The notes beneath the pieces were generated by a model. It was not told where the DNA came from and ran no database searches. It saw nothing but the letters and a program-made list of their open reading frames with translations. Positions 34,319 to 42,920 of a DNA stretch of 64,000 bases are shown piece by piece. A program made the position numbers and the translations under genes. The stretch lies in NCBI RefSeq assembly GCF_001657485.1, contig NZ_LXFU01000025.1, positions 186,001 to 250,000 of the forward strand, given 5' to 3'. Source of the stretch: Rhizobium sp. WYCCWR10014. Its GTDB lineage: Bacteria; Pseudomonadota; Alphaproteobacteria; Rhizobiales; Rhizobiaceae. How positions within the stretch are numbered: position 1 is the first letter of the stretch; each line of letters starts with the position of its first letter.

Positions 34319-35134
34319 TCAGACTGGCAGCTTCATCTGCTTGCGCAGGCTCTTGTCGAATGCACTGGCGGGAACGAAGCGACGCAGGAAGTGCAGTTGC
34401 CGGGCAGCTTTGCTGGCCGGATAGCGCAGTTTCGGCGATTTCGTGGTGGCGGCCTTGACGACCGCTTCGCCGACCACTTCGGGCGCATCGCCTGCTTTGA
34501 TGGCAGTGTTCCAGACAGCCTCCGTCGTCTTGCGGCTTCCGTCGTAAACACTCACCATGCGGTCAGGCTGCGTCGAGTTATGGTCGAGAGCTGTGCGGGT
34601 AAATGCAGGTTCGACGAGCAGAACGCGGATCCCCAGCGAGCGGACTTCATGATCGAGCGATTCGGAATAACCTTCGACGGCATGTTTCGTCGCGGTGTAG
34701 AGGGCACTGAATGGGCTCGGAATGAAGCCGACGACCGAGCTGATGTTGATGATGCGGCCGCTGCGCTGGTTCCGCATGATCGGCAAGACCTCGTTCGTGA
34801 CACGAATGATGCCGAAGACATTCAGGTCGAAAAGTGCCTGAGCCTGTTCGATTGAGGACTCTTCCGCTGCGCCGATCAGTGCGCCACCGGCATTGTTGAC
34901 GAGGACGTCGATGCGGCCAGCCTGTTTGATGACCTCGGCGATCATGCTCGCAACGGATTGACTGTCCGTCACGTCGCAGGTCAACATCGTGATGCCATTG
35001 GCAGACCCGGCCGTCGCCTTGCGGCTGGTTCCGAAGACGCGGTAGCCCGCGGTTACCAGAGCCCTTGCCGTGGCGCGGCCGATGCCGGCCGCTGCCCCTG
35101 TGACGACGGCGACGCCGCGGTTGTTGTTGCTCAT
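34319..35134 (-). CDS. Short-chain dehydrogenase/reductase
   Basis: A 271-residue SDR: AVVTGAAAGIGRATARALVT, LVNNAGG, IINISSVVGF with the catalytic Ser, and ALYTATKHAVEGY as YxxxK. The C-terminal KMxxPV-like extension (RRFVPASAFDKSLRKQMKLP) is longer than FabG and resembles the oxidoreductases that act on larger substrates. It is the likely target of the divergent TetR at 35522 through the inverted repeat at 35437-35489. An SD sequence is clear: AGGAAAATTGAA before the ATG. Confidence 0.9.
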   Translation of the reverse strand: MSNNNRGVAVVTGAAAGIGRATARALVTAGYRVFGTSRKATAGSANGITMLTCDVTDSQSVASMIAEVIKQAGRIDVLVNNAGGALIGAAEESSIEQAQALFDLNVFGIIRVTNEVLPIMRNQRSGRIINISSVVGFIPSPFSALYTATKHAVEGYSESLDHEVRSLGIRVLLVEPAFTRTALDHNSTQPDRMVSVYDGSRKTTEAVWNTAIKAGDAPEVVGEAVVKAATTKSPKLRYPASKAARQLHFLRRFVPASAFDKSLRKQMKLPV

Positions 35135-35436
35135 TTCAATTTTCCTTCAAATCATGCCGCCAACGGCAATGGGTTGTGGGATATTCCGGTCGTCGTTTTG
35201 GGTCGGGTGGCCTCGTAGGACCGTCCGGTTGAAACCTGCTTGTTGAAGGGGATTGCTGGTGACTTAGCTCAGCATGCCAGTGCCGGGGCCGAGTTCAAGC
35301 ACACCATCGGTCGCCGCCGTTCGGACGGGCGCCAGGCCCGCGAGGCCATTTGCTCTTCCTGGCCGATAAGGGCGATTGATGTACTCATGGATGCAAATCC
35401 CTGAAGTTTCGGTTATGCGTGGACTGGACAGGGCAG
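35135..35436. other. Gene-free stretch between SDR gene and TetR operator
   Basis: A minus-strand frame here ends with LELGPGTGMLS, similar to a methyltransferase motif I, but nothing else supports a gene. No promoter for the SDR is clear. Confidence 0.35.
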
Positions 35437-35489
35437 ATCTATACACTGCATAAATCCCATGTAAAGAGGAATTTATGCAGTGTATAGAT
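35437..35489. promoter_or_regulatory. 19-bp perfect inverted repeat, probable TetR operator pair
   Basis: Arms ATCTATACACTGCATAAAT (35437-35455) and ATTTATGCAGTGTATAGAT (35471-35489) are exact reverse complements around a 15-bp spacer. Each arm holds an imperfect dyad of the form TATRCASTGYATA. It lies 33 bp before the TetR gene and upstream of the divergent SDR, so it is the natural autoregulatory operator. Confidence 0.75.
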
Positions 35490-35521
35490 TGGGGCGCAAT
35501 TTTTGAGGATTTAAGGTGAGC

Positions 35522-36148
35522 ATGACAATCCGGGAAAGCTACCATCACGGCGAACTTCGCTCGGCTTTGATCGCGGCCTCGGATGAGATCATTCGAGAAA
35601 GCGGCGTCGAGGGATTTTCGTTGCGGGAGGCAGCCCGCCGAGCCGGCGTGTCACCCGGCGCACCGAAACACCATTTTGGCAGCATCGTCGGCCTGCTTAC
35701 CGAGGTGGCAATCGCGGCCTACGGGCAACTGGCTCGGTATTTGTCCGACGCTCTCATCGAGGATGAAACTGCTGAGCAGAAGCTCCAATCGCTCGGGGCG
35801 GCTTATGTCAGATACGCCCTCGACAATCCCGGTCATTTCCGCCTGATCTGCCGGAAGGATCTCGTCAACCGACATCATCCCGATTTCGAGCCAGCCGTCT
35901 ATTCCGCCATGGCTGGCTTCGTCCTTGCCGCCGCAGAATATTACGGATCGACTTTTCCACCTGAAACGGACCATGCCGTGCATCCCGGCATCGTCTCGGC
36001 TGTGTCAACGATCCACGGGATTGCCCACATGGCAATCGAAGACAAATTCTCGTTCGTACTCAGAAGCGACGAACCGGAAACCGAGCTGCTGGGCACCTTG
36101 CTGCCGTCGATGTTGAACTTCAATTGGCCGGTGAAAGATCTGCAATGA
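35522..36148 (+). CDS. TetR family transcriptional regulator
   Basis: A 208-residue regulator. The helix-turn-helix is HGELRSALIAASDEIIRESG, then VEGFSLREAARRAGVSPGAP and KHHFGSIVGLLTEVAIAAYG, followed by a TetR_C_33-type ligand domain (VRYALDNPGHFRLICRKDL). AAGGTGAG precedes the ATG at 35522; a GTG at 35516 is an alternative. It is divergent from the SDR at 34319, with the 19-bp operator between them, and most likely represses both. Confidence 0.9.
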   Translation: MTIRESYHHGELRSALIAASDEIIRESGVEGFSLREAARRAGVSPGAPKHHFGSIVGLLTEVAIAAYGQLARYLSDALIEDETAEQKLQSLGAAYVRYALDNPGHFRLICRKDLVNRHHPDFEPAVYSAMAGFVLAAAEYYGSTFPPETDHAVHPGIVSAVSTIHGIAHMAIEDKFSFVLRSDEPETELLGTLLPSMLNFNWPVKDLQ

Positions 36149-36268
36149 GCCGGTCAAAAACTCGCTGAGAAAGAGCTCCCCTCTTGGACCGCTTGCAGAG
36201 GACTGGCTCCGCAACACCGACAGGACAGCCCGGTCCAAGGGGTCTCTGGCAACAGCGCCAATGCGACG

Positions 36269-36565
36269 TCAGACACGCGCCTTCAGATGAAGCATTGGAT
36301 GATGCTGATAATGGCCGGCGCCGTTCTTCACGATGGGATCTTCCGACGTGATCGCCTGAATGTCTTGATCATCGCCAATCTGGTAGAGCGAGACGCCGTA
36401 GCCGCCGGCAGGATCCATCACCGGACCATGCGCGACGATCTTTCCTTCCTGGAGGAGCGTATCGAGGAAAACCCCGTGCTGCTTCATCCATTCCTGCTCG
36501 TCGGCAGACATGGTCGCCAGAAAGTCTGGGCGCGGCGGAATGTATTTGCACAGGTAGTATTTCAT
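36269..36565 (-). CDS. YciI-family protein
   Basis: A 98-residue protein with the ferredoxin-like YCII fold: MKYYLCKYIPPRPDF, MSADEQEWMKQHGVFLDTLL, EGKIVAHGPVMDPAGGYGVS and IQAITSEDPIVKNGAGHYQH. The conserved His and Asp of the family are present. YciI proteins are thought to be enzymes or enzyme accessories but the reaction is unknown. CAGGAG precedes the ATG at 36565. It stands alone. Confidence 0.85.
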   Translation of the reverse strand: MKYYLCKYIPPRPDFLATMSADEQEWMKQHGVFLDTLLQEGKIVAHGPVMDPAGGYGVSLYQIGDDQDIQAITSEDPIVKNGAGHYQHHPMLHLKARV

Positions 36566-36872
36566 AAATTGACTCCTGATTTGCCGGGAGGCCTGAAGGC
36601 GATAGCGACACCGCCACCGCCTGACCCTGCCTATCTCCAGGCTGCCGTTGCGATGGAACATCCACCCGCATTCAGTTACTATCAATTTAAAACTAAATCA
36701 CTATCAAAAAGATATCGAATGAAGAATCTTCACGGCTCGAACGACCCGCAGGCAGCCTGCTCGGTGGTGAGCGCGGCGACGGCCAGAAACCGTCGCTTAA
36801 GGTTTCAGCCCAAGCATACCCGCCACCTGAAGTCGGTCAGCTCTGAATCAGAGCCGATACAGCGCAGCCCCA
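36566..36872. other. Gene-free stretch between YciI and GGDEF-EAL genes
   Basis: About 300 bp with no supported frame. It is AT-richer at 36685-36730 (TATCAATTTAAAACTAAATC), probably the promoter zone of the YciI gene, but no -35/-10 pair is convincing. Confidence 0.35.
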
Positions 36873-38420
36873 TCAACCGCGTTGCAAAATCCTGGCGCTG
36901 ACCTGATCTGTGGCGAGCTCCGCGGCCGGCGCTGGCCTGCCAAGCAGATATCCTTGGCCGATGTCGCAACCCAGATCCTGAAGCCGCTGAAGCTGGCTCT
37001 CCTCTTCGATACCTTCGGCGGTTATCGTCACGCCAAGTCCGACGCCGAGAGCGATGATGGCCTTGATCACCTTGTCCTGCTTGTCATTGGTTTCGAACGA
37101 AGCGACGAAACTCCTGTCGATCTTGATCTTGTCGAACCGGTAGTTGGAGAGTTGTGAGAGGCTGGAATAACCTGTTCCAAAGTCGTCGAGAGCAATCCTG
37201 ACCCCTGCATTCACCAGATCATCGAGGACGATTTGTGCCGTGACTGCGTCCTGGATGATGGCGCTCTCCGTCACTTCCATCTCGACCCTGTGCGCGGGCA
37301 GACCGACATCACCCAATATCTTGAGAATTCGCAGGCCCAGCAGCCGGTCGCTCAACTGGATCGGAGAAAGGTTGAACGACAGGACGAACTCACTTGGCCA
37401 GGAAAGCGCATCGGTGCAGGCACGGCGAAGCAGTTGGTCCGTCAATTCGACGATCAGCCCGGCTTCCTCCGCCACAGGAATGAATTCGTTCGGCGGGATG
37501 AATTCGCCGGAGGCCGTCATCCAGCGCGCCAGGGCCTCGAAGCCGATAATCCTATTCGTCTTCAGGTCTACGAGCGGTTGATAGTAGGGAACGATCTCGG
37601 CCTTCCTGATGGCGGCTCGTAGATCGGCTTCCACCCGAATCCGTTTCGCCAACTCATCCTGCATCGAAGGCACGAAGCGCTTCACCAGATTTCGCCCCTG
37701 CTTTTTCGCGACATACATCGCACAGTCCGAATGTCGAATGACCTGGCTGAGGTCATCGCCGTTCTCCGGATAAAGCGCGAAGCCGACACTGGCGCCGAGG
37801 TCGACGGCGACGCCATTGAATGTGAAGGGTTTGCCGATCACGCTCACCATGCGGTTCCCCAGCGCGGCAAGATCGGGATTTCCAGTGCGCCGCGCCAGAA
37901 CGACAAACTCGTCTCCGCCAAGACGGAAAACATGCTCACGCGGAAAGAGGGAGGAGAGCCGCTGAGCGACGGTCTTCAGCACCGCGTCCCCGTGATCGTG
38001 CCCCAGGAGGTCATTGATCTTCTTGAAGCCGTCGAGATCGATGCTGAACACGGCATATGTCTCTTGTGCCCGTTGATCGGTCATCTCCCGAGCGCATACG
38101 GAATCCAGAAACCTGTGGTTCGGCAGTTCGGTCAGCGTGTCGTGACAGGCAATCCAGTCTACGTTCTTTTCGGCCTGCAGCCTGCGATGAACCTCCCTCG
38201 AAAGATCGCTGATCCTCAGCGCGGAATAAATCAGCCCGAGAAACCCGGAGATATTCAGGGCAAGGAGCGCGTGGTCCAGCGGATAGTCATGATGCTTGTC
38301 GATGAATGCATCCAGTTCCTCATGCCAGTCGAAGGACCACGATAGGCAGAAGAGGAGCAGGAAGACCGCGAGCCAGACAACGATCTCCACCTGGGGTCTG
38401 GTCGGTTGGAAGCGAGGCAT
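36873..38420 (-). CDS. Membrane diguanylate cyclase/phosphodiesterase (GGDEF-EAL)
   Basis: A 515-residue c-di-GMP enzyme. Two N-terminal hydrophobic stretches (WLAVFLLLFCLSWSF, ALLALNISGFLGLIYSA) anchor it. The GGDEF domain begins near residue 85 with RLGGDEFVVLARR intact. The EAL domain has IIGFEALARW, with further metal and catalytic residues in ALDDFGTGYSSLSQL and KIDRSFV. Both motifs look active, so it could make or break c-di-GMP, or one half may serve as GTP-binding regulator. AGGAG lies about 10 bases before the ATG. Confidence 0.92.
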   Translation of the reverse strand: MPRFQPTRPQVEIVVWLAVFLLLFCLSWSFDWHEELDAFIDKHHDYPLDHALLALNISGFLGLIYSALRISDLSREVHRRLQAEKNVDWIACHDTLTELPNHRFLDSVCAREMTDQRAQETYAVFSIDLDGFKKINDLLGHDHGDAVLKTVAQRLSSLFPREHVFRLGGDEFVVLARRTGNPDLAALGNRMVSVIGKPFTFNGVAVDLGASVGFALYPENGDDLSQVIRHSDCAMYVAKKQGRNLVKRFVPSMQDELAKRIRVEADLRAAIRKAEIVPYYQPLVDLKTNRIIGFEALARWMTASGEFIPPNEFIPVAEEAGLIVELTDQLLRRACTDALSWPSEFVLSFNLSPIQLSDRLLGLRILKILGDVGLPAHRVEMEVTESAIIQDAVTAQIVLDDLVNAGVRIALDDFGTGYSSLSQLSNYRFDKIKIDRSFVASFETNDKQDKVIKAIIALGVGLGVTITAEGIEEESQLQRLQDLGCDIGQGYLLGRPAPAAELATDQVSARILQRG

Positions 38421-38918
38421 ATGAACAGGCTCCTGTTGTGTGAAGAGCCGTCATGGCCAATTGGTACGCTCGTATCACCGAATGCCGACGACAGATGGCG
38501 CAACGTCACGGCATCGGCGGTCCTACGCCGTGATCGAACCGCCTCAATTCATTCGGGCGGAATTAAGAGGGCCGGTATCGCAATGGCTGATGAAGCCGCG
38601 CAGCACCGACAAATCCCAAAGATCGTGCGCTTGGTAGGTTAATGGTGGGTTGCCTTTACAAACGTACGGGAGTTTCGCTGCGCACAATGGATATCTTTGC
38701 CGCAAATCGGATGAGGATTCGGTTCCTGTCCATCGGTCGCCGCACACAGACATTCTTTCGATCGGCTGAAGAATTCGCCGGAGGATCGGCATCAAACCGA
38801 CCCGCTGCTAGAGCCTTTCCAGATAACAATTGCCAATGCGTTTACAGCGCTGCGCGTCCCTTCCCAGGGGACGCTCCCGCACTTTGAGTAAGCAGGAGAG
38901 AAGGAGGAAACTCCCTGG
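38421..38918. other. Gene-free stretch upstream of the GGDEF-EAL gene
   Basis: About 500 bp with no supported frame on either strand. AGAGCCTTTCCAGATAACAA near 38810 resembles a degraded dispersed repeat. The fucU remnant at 38919 begins where this ends. Confidence 0.4.
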
Positions 38919-38960
38919 TTAGTACACGAAGGGACCGACCCCGGCCGCCGGATGGGTGCA
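38919..38960 (-). pseudogene. C-terminal fragment of a fucU/rbsD mutarotase gene
   Basis: Read on the minus strand, THPAAGVGPFVY plus stop. This matches the C-terminus THAAAGVDPFVY plus stop of the intact mutarotase gene at 42444 in 10 of 12 residues, stop included. Nothing upstream is homologous in frame, so it is a short scar of a duplicated or rearranged fucU gene. Confidence 0.6.
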
Positions 38961-38979
38961 GGGCGCATCCCGGAGCCGA

Positions 38980-39654
38980 TCAACCTGCCAGCATCGTATC
39001 CGCCAGGCTGTAGCAGTGGCTCGCCTGATAGGCGTTCCGACCTCGGTTCATATGCGTCACATTGAAAGTCCGAATGGCGCGCACGATGCGTCGCTCCGCG
39101 AGGAATTTACGGATCGAGGCCGAGCCCCGCACAGTGATGCCGAAAATGTCGTCGCCGCGCGGAAAAAAGTAACCGACGTCTTCGGGCGTCGCGACGCAGT
39201 CCTCGAGAAAAGCCTCGTCCACGTCGCCCTGCGCGGGGGAATGGTCCATGGTGAAATGCGAAAGATGCACCAGGAATCGTGCACGCAGGCCCTCGCCGTC
39301 GGCGTAGAGCGTGAAAAGCTCCATCCAGCTCGCATTGACGCGGATGAGCGGCTTGTCGGAAGTCGAGGGCAGGCACGAAACCGACCAGTAGTGCCGCTCG
39401 GTCTTGCGCGGGATGGGGATGCAGGCCTGTCCGTATACCCCGAGAATCTCCAGAACGTCTTGCGCCTGCGGGCGACGAAGCAGCTTCTCGTACCGGGCGA
39501 CGTATTTGAACCGCTGTTCCAGGGACTCCGAGCGCTCTTCGGCGTCGATCAACTCCGCCTCGCCTTCTATCCACGCCCGCTGCTGCTCAGGATCCAGAAA
39601 CTTGCGCAGACCGGTGGTGCTGCGACGAGGAGGCGCGTTCAGGTCAGATGCCAT
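38980..39654 (-). CDS. Hypothetical protein
   Basis: A 224-residue soluble protein of no recognised family. A helical N-terminus (EQQRAWIEGEAELIDAEERS, ESLEQRFKYVARYEKLLRR) leads to a beta-rich core (YGQACIPIPRKTERHYWSVS, PLIRVNASWMELFTLYADGE, LRARFLVHLSHFTMDHS) and the ending AYQASHCYSLADTMLAG. One HxxHF-like element could bind metal. It is separate from the regulator upstream by about 190 bp. Function unknown. Confidence 0.6.
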   Translation of the reverse strand: MASDLNAPPRRSTTGLRKFLDPEQQRAWIEGEAELIDAEERSESLEQRFKYVARYEKLLRRPQAQDVLEILGVYGQACIPIPRKTERHYWSVSCLPSTSDKPLIRVNASWMELFTLYADGEGLRARFLVHLSHFTMDHSPAQGDVDEAFLEDCVATPEDVGYFFPRGDDIFGITVRGSASIRKFLAERRIVRAIRTFNVTHMNRGRNAYQASHCYSLADTMLAG

Positions 39655-39841
39655 GTGAGATCCGTGTCCTCATCGCTTCACCGGCCTGATCCCGCGACAT
39701 CGGCTCTTGGTGGTCAGGCGCCGTTCGCAGCCGAGCGGTTTTGCGGGCGCGGTAGACCAACGCACCGGCCGCACAATAACATCCATCGAATGAATGGGGA
39801 AAGACTGACCCTCAGCCGGTCCGAATACCTAAAAGGTCGTT

Positions 39842-41374
39842 TTAAAGTTCCGCCTCTTCCAGCAGCTCGTTCAGGCGGCTGGCCCATTCCTTGTTGCCAT
39901 CTCTGAAAGGACCAAGCGCATCGCCGGCGGCTTCGGGAAGGTCGCTGGCCGCCGCAGCAAAGCGGCGAGCCTGCTCACGATGTCCCACGGCCGTATGGCA
40001 GCACGCCTGAATGCGCCGAAGCGCCGGCCAGTCAGGCCGCGCCTTTAACGCCGTATGCCCCGTTTCGAGCGCGCTCTCCACGTCGCCCGAAAAGAACAAT
40101 GCAAGCATCAAGAGGCTGAACCAAACCCCATTCTGCGGATCATGGGGGTTGAGTTCGAGGCCGCGAGCCAGGGGCTTGCGCGCGCCGGCCGCATCACCCG
40201 AAAAAAGACGGGCCATGCCGAGGACGAGATAGCCCAAGGCGAAACTCGAACCGAGTTCGATGGACCGTTCCGCTGCGAGGATCGCCTGGTCAGCCCTGCC
40301 TGTATAGGCCGACACAATCGCCAGCGCATAGTGCGAGTATGGGTTTCGCGCATCGAGATAGATCGCTCGCAGCGCCGCATCCAACCCTTCCTTCCCGTCC
40401 GCTGCGGGGTTATCACTCCAGCCGTAGGCAATGAGGCCCGCATTGACCCGCGCCCGCCAGATCTGCGCCTCCGGCAGCAGGGGATCGAGCTCCGTGGCCT
40501 CGCGGAAAAATCGCCGGGCCATGAGGTGGGTGGACTGCGTGACCTTGTGGAAATGGAATGTGCCTTGCCGGACAAGATCCCAGGCAGTGATGTTGCCGGT
40601 GTGCGGAGCCACCTGAAGCCCATGGCGCAACAGCAGCTCGGGCTCGATCGCCGCTGCGATCCGCTCGGCGATGGCATCTTGCACCGCAAATACCTCGGCC
40701 ACCTGAAGATCGTAATGTTCGGACCAGACGGTGGCGCCTTTCGCTGCATCGGCGAGGTGCACCGATATTCGGATCCGATCGCCGATATACCGAACAGCTC
40801 CATCCACGAGAAAATCGACGCCAAGTTCGCGCGCGATAGATTGCGGATCCCTCGAGCCATTCCTCCTTGTGAAACTTGCCCCACGTGATGCGACGCGGAA
40901 CCATCTGAACCGGACGAGCGCCATGATCAGGTCGTCGGTGATGCCGTCGGCCAGATACTGTCTTTCATCATCGCCGCCGAGATTTTCGAACGGCAGTACA
41001 ACAATCGCCGGGATGGAACCGGTCTGCGCATGCCATCCGCTATCGGCTGCGTCGGTCCGGCTCTCCACCGGGCCGGAGAATCTGTACCCGACGCGCGGAA
41101 CCGTGACGATCCATTCGCTGCCGTCTGATGCAGGGCCGAGCAGCTTGCGAAGGGCAGCAATCTGAACGGAAAGATTGCTTTCCTCGACGGCCAATCCCGG
41201 CCAAACGGCATCCATCAGGGCCGACTTTGAGACGACACCCCCCTGTGCCGAAAGCAGAACGGCAAGCAGCGAAGCACCTCGGGCGCCGATAGCGACAGGC
41301 CTATTGTCGCGAAACAGGCATCCGTTCTCGGCAATGAACTCGAAGTGGCCGAAGGTAAGGTGCTGGGTGTTCAT
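39842..41374 (-). CDS. CadC-like winged-helix regulator with TolB-like and TPR domains
   Basis: A 510-residue protein. Residues 1-100 form an OmpR-type winged helix: GHFEFIAENGCLFRDNRPVA, then SKSALMDAVWPGLAVEESNL and SVQIAALRKLLG. Residues about 135-260 form a TolB-like domain (IVVLPFENLGGDDERQYLAD, LGVDFLVDGAVRYIGDRIRI) that ends in VAEVFAVQDAIAERI, and TPR repeats fill the rest. It has no clear transmembrane helix, unlike true CadC. The ATG at 41374 begins the winged helix; upstream frame to 41512 lacks support. Divergent from a cupin gene which is a candidate target. Confidence 0.85.
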   Translation of the reverse strand: MNTQHLTFGHFEFIAENGCLFRDNRPVAIGARGASLLAVLLSAQGGVVSKSALMDAVWPGLAVEESNLSVQIAALRKLLGPASDGSEWIVTVPRVGYRFSGPVESRTDAADSGWHAQTGSIPAIVVLPFENLGGDDERQYLADGITDDLIMALVRFRWFRVASRGASFTRRNGSRDPQSIARELGVDFLVDGAVRYIGDRIRISVHLADAAKGATVWSEHYDLQVAEVFAVQDAIAERIAAAIEPELLLRHGLQVAPHTGNITAWDLVRQGTFHFHKVTQSTHLMARRFFREATELDPLLPEAQIWRARVNAGLIAYGWSDNPAADGKEGLDAALRAIYLDARNPYSHYALAIVSAYTGRADQAILAAERSIELGSSFALGYLVLGMARLFSGDAAGARKPLARGLELNPHDPQNGVWFSLLMLALFFSGDVESALETGHTALKARPDWPALRRIQACCHTAVGHREQARRFAAAASDLPEAAGDALGPFRDGNKEWASRLNELLEEAEL

Positions 41375-41491
41375 GGCCGGGAATGATACCCGATTTCGCA
41401 GCTTTTCGGAATTTTTCGGCCCCGCTTCAGGACTTGCGCCGGCTGAGCGCGCAGTTTCCGCTTCAGTGCAGCGGTTGAAGTGGTGAGAGCG

Positions 41492-41938
41492 ATGAAGAAT
41501 GAAGCAAAGCAACCGAAAAATCCGCCGAAAAATCCGCGTGCATCAACTGCGAAAGTCGTACGCGGGAGCGGCAGCCATGTCGCCGAGCAGGGGTCTGTCT
41601 ATCGCTCAGGTGTCTCGGCGGAAAGCGTCGGATCAACCATGCTGTGGCTCGGGACGATTTCGCTACCCGCAGGCAGACGAACCAGGGCCCATCGCCATGA
41701 GGGACACGAAACCGCTCTTCTCATGACCGCGGGCCAAGAGATCGAGATCTGGTCGGGGTCGGAGCTCGAACAGTGCGAATTGGTCCACGCCGGCGACTAT
41801 CTCTTCATTCCGGCCGGCGTTCCCCATGTGGCCGTCAATCGCAGCACCGAAAACGCCGAGTTCCTCGGTGCCCGCAATGACCCCGCCGCCAACGAGAGCG
41901 TCGTTCTGATGCCGGAGCTCGACAACATCGTACCTTGA
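41492..41938 (+). CDS. Cupin domain protein
   Basis: A 148-residue single cupin. The metal-binding motifs are RAHRHEGHETALLMTAG and HAGDYLFIPAGVPHVAVN. A Lys/Pro-rich N-terminus (MKNEAKQPKNPPKNPRAS) precedes it. The motif-1 pattern HRHEGHE supplies two His and a Glu for a metal. It is followed 19 bp later by a RidA gene and the two are probably an operon. The substrate is unknown. Confidence 0.85.
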   Translation: MKNEAKQPKNPPKNPRASTAKVVRGSGSHVAEQGSVYRSGVSAESVGSTMLWLGTISLPAGRRTRAHRHEGHETALLMTAGQEIEIWSGSELEQCELVHAGDYLFIPAGVPHVAVNRSTENAEFLGARNDPAANESVVLMPELDNIVP

Positions 41939-41957
41939 TCATGCCGGGAGGTGCACC

Positions 41958-42440
41958 ATGGCCATCATCGAACAACGTTTGGCCGAAATGGGTCTGGATT
42001 TGCCCGAGCCTTTGAAAGTCCGCGAAGGGCTGCGAATGCCCTTCGTCTGGGTTCGGGTGCGCGGCAACCGCGCCTACATTTCGGGTCACATCGCGTGCAA
42101 CCGCGATGGGACATTGGCAACCCCACTTGGCAAGGTCGGAGCGGAGGTCTCGCCAGAGCAGGGTTATGCGTCGGCCCGGCTCGTTGCCCTGGCCCATCTC
42201 GCCAGCCTCAAACGTGCTGTCGGAGACCTTGATCGGGTCACGGCTTGGCTGCGCGTCTTCGCCATGGTGAATGTTGCTCCGGGTTTCGATGAGACGCCGC
42301 TGGTCACAAACGGCTATTCCGATCTGATACTGGAGCTGTACGGGCCCAATGTTGGCGCCCACGCCCGCTCGTCCATCGGCATGGCCATCCCTTTAAATGC
42401 GCCCGTAAACTGTGAAGCGGAGGTCGAAATCGACGGGTGA
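41958..42440 (+). CDS. RidA/YjgF family protein
   Basis: A 160-residue member of the RidA superfamily: RMPFVWVRVRGNRAYISGHI, GASxxxAR-like SPEQGYASARLVALAHLASL, and the ending ARSSIGMAIPLNAPVNCEAE. The latter, RSSIGMAxLP, is the RidA C-terminal signature. RidA proteins hydrolyse reactive enamine/imine intermediates, but the catalytic Arg of canonical RidA is not obvious at the usual site. It sits with a cupin gene. GGGAGG lies upstream of the ATG. Confidence 0.85.
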   Translation: MAIIEQRLAEMGLDLPEPLKVREGLRMPFVWVRVRGNRAYISGHIACNRDGTLATPLGKVGAEVSPEQGYASARLVALAHLASLKRAVGDLDRVTAWLRVFAMVNVAPGFDETPLVTNGYSDLILELYGPNVGAHARSSIGMAIPLNAPVNCEAEVEIDG

Positions 42441-42443
42441 CCG

Positions 42444-42920
42444 CTAGTAGACGAACGGATCGACCCCGGCCGCAGCATGGGTGCCCGGCTCTTTCGGATA
42501 GATCACGCCCTTGCGCAGGATGATGTTGGCATAGAGCCTGGGCTCGCCGGTCTGGATCACCGCATGGGCGGTTTTCACCCTTCCGTAGAAATCCTGGCCG
42601 ATCAGCGGCACCACCTGCCGGTGCGGCTCGTGGCGGGCGCAGCAGTCGATCATCTCCTCATGCACGGGATCAAGCTTGTCGCGCTCGGCCTTTACGGTCG
42701 AGCGGAAGATCGCCTCCGCCACGAAATCGTCGATCGGCAGCACGCTGAGTACGGCGTTGAGGACCGGGATGAGGTGATGGCCGTCGAGCCGGATCAGCCG
42801 GCGGGCATGTTCGACGCCCGGATAATTGCCGTCGACGATGGCGATCTCGTCGCCGTGGCCCATGGCGCGAAGCGTAAAAAGCAGCTCCGGGCTCAACAGC
42901 GGATCAAGTCCTTTCAGCAT
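42444..42920 (-). CDS. RbsD/FucU family sugar mutarotase
   Basis: A 158-residue mutarotase that interconverts alpha and beta anomers of a sugar, probably the fructose or fucose/ribose used by this cluster. MLKGLDPLLSPELLFTLRAM, then GHGDEIAIVDGNYP with the catalytic His, and the ending GVIYPKEPGTHAAAGVDPFV are all family hallmarks. It overlaps the ROK gene upstream (17 bp), so it is in an operon with frcR. AAGGAGG precedes the ATG. A 12-residue fragment of a second copy sits at 38919. Confidence 0.9.
   Translation of the reverse strand: MLKGLDPLLSPELLFTLRAMGHGDEIAIVDGNYPGVEHARRLIRLDGHHLIPVLNAVLSVLPIDDFVAEAIFRSTVKAERDKLDPVHEEMIDCCARHEPHRQVVPLIGQDFYGRVKTAHAVIQTGEPRLYANIILRKGVIYPKEPGTHAAAGVDPFVY

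Noticed and set aside
35264..35400. Minus-strand peptide ending LELGPGTGMLS as a methyltransferase remnant
   Set aside because: Only 11 residues resemble motif I and no other methyltransferase segment is present nearby in any frame.
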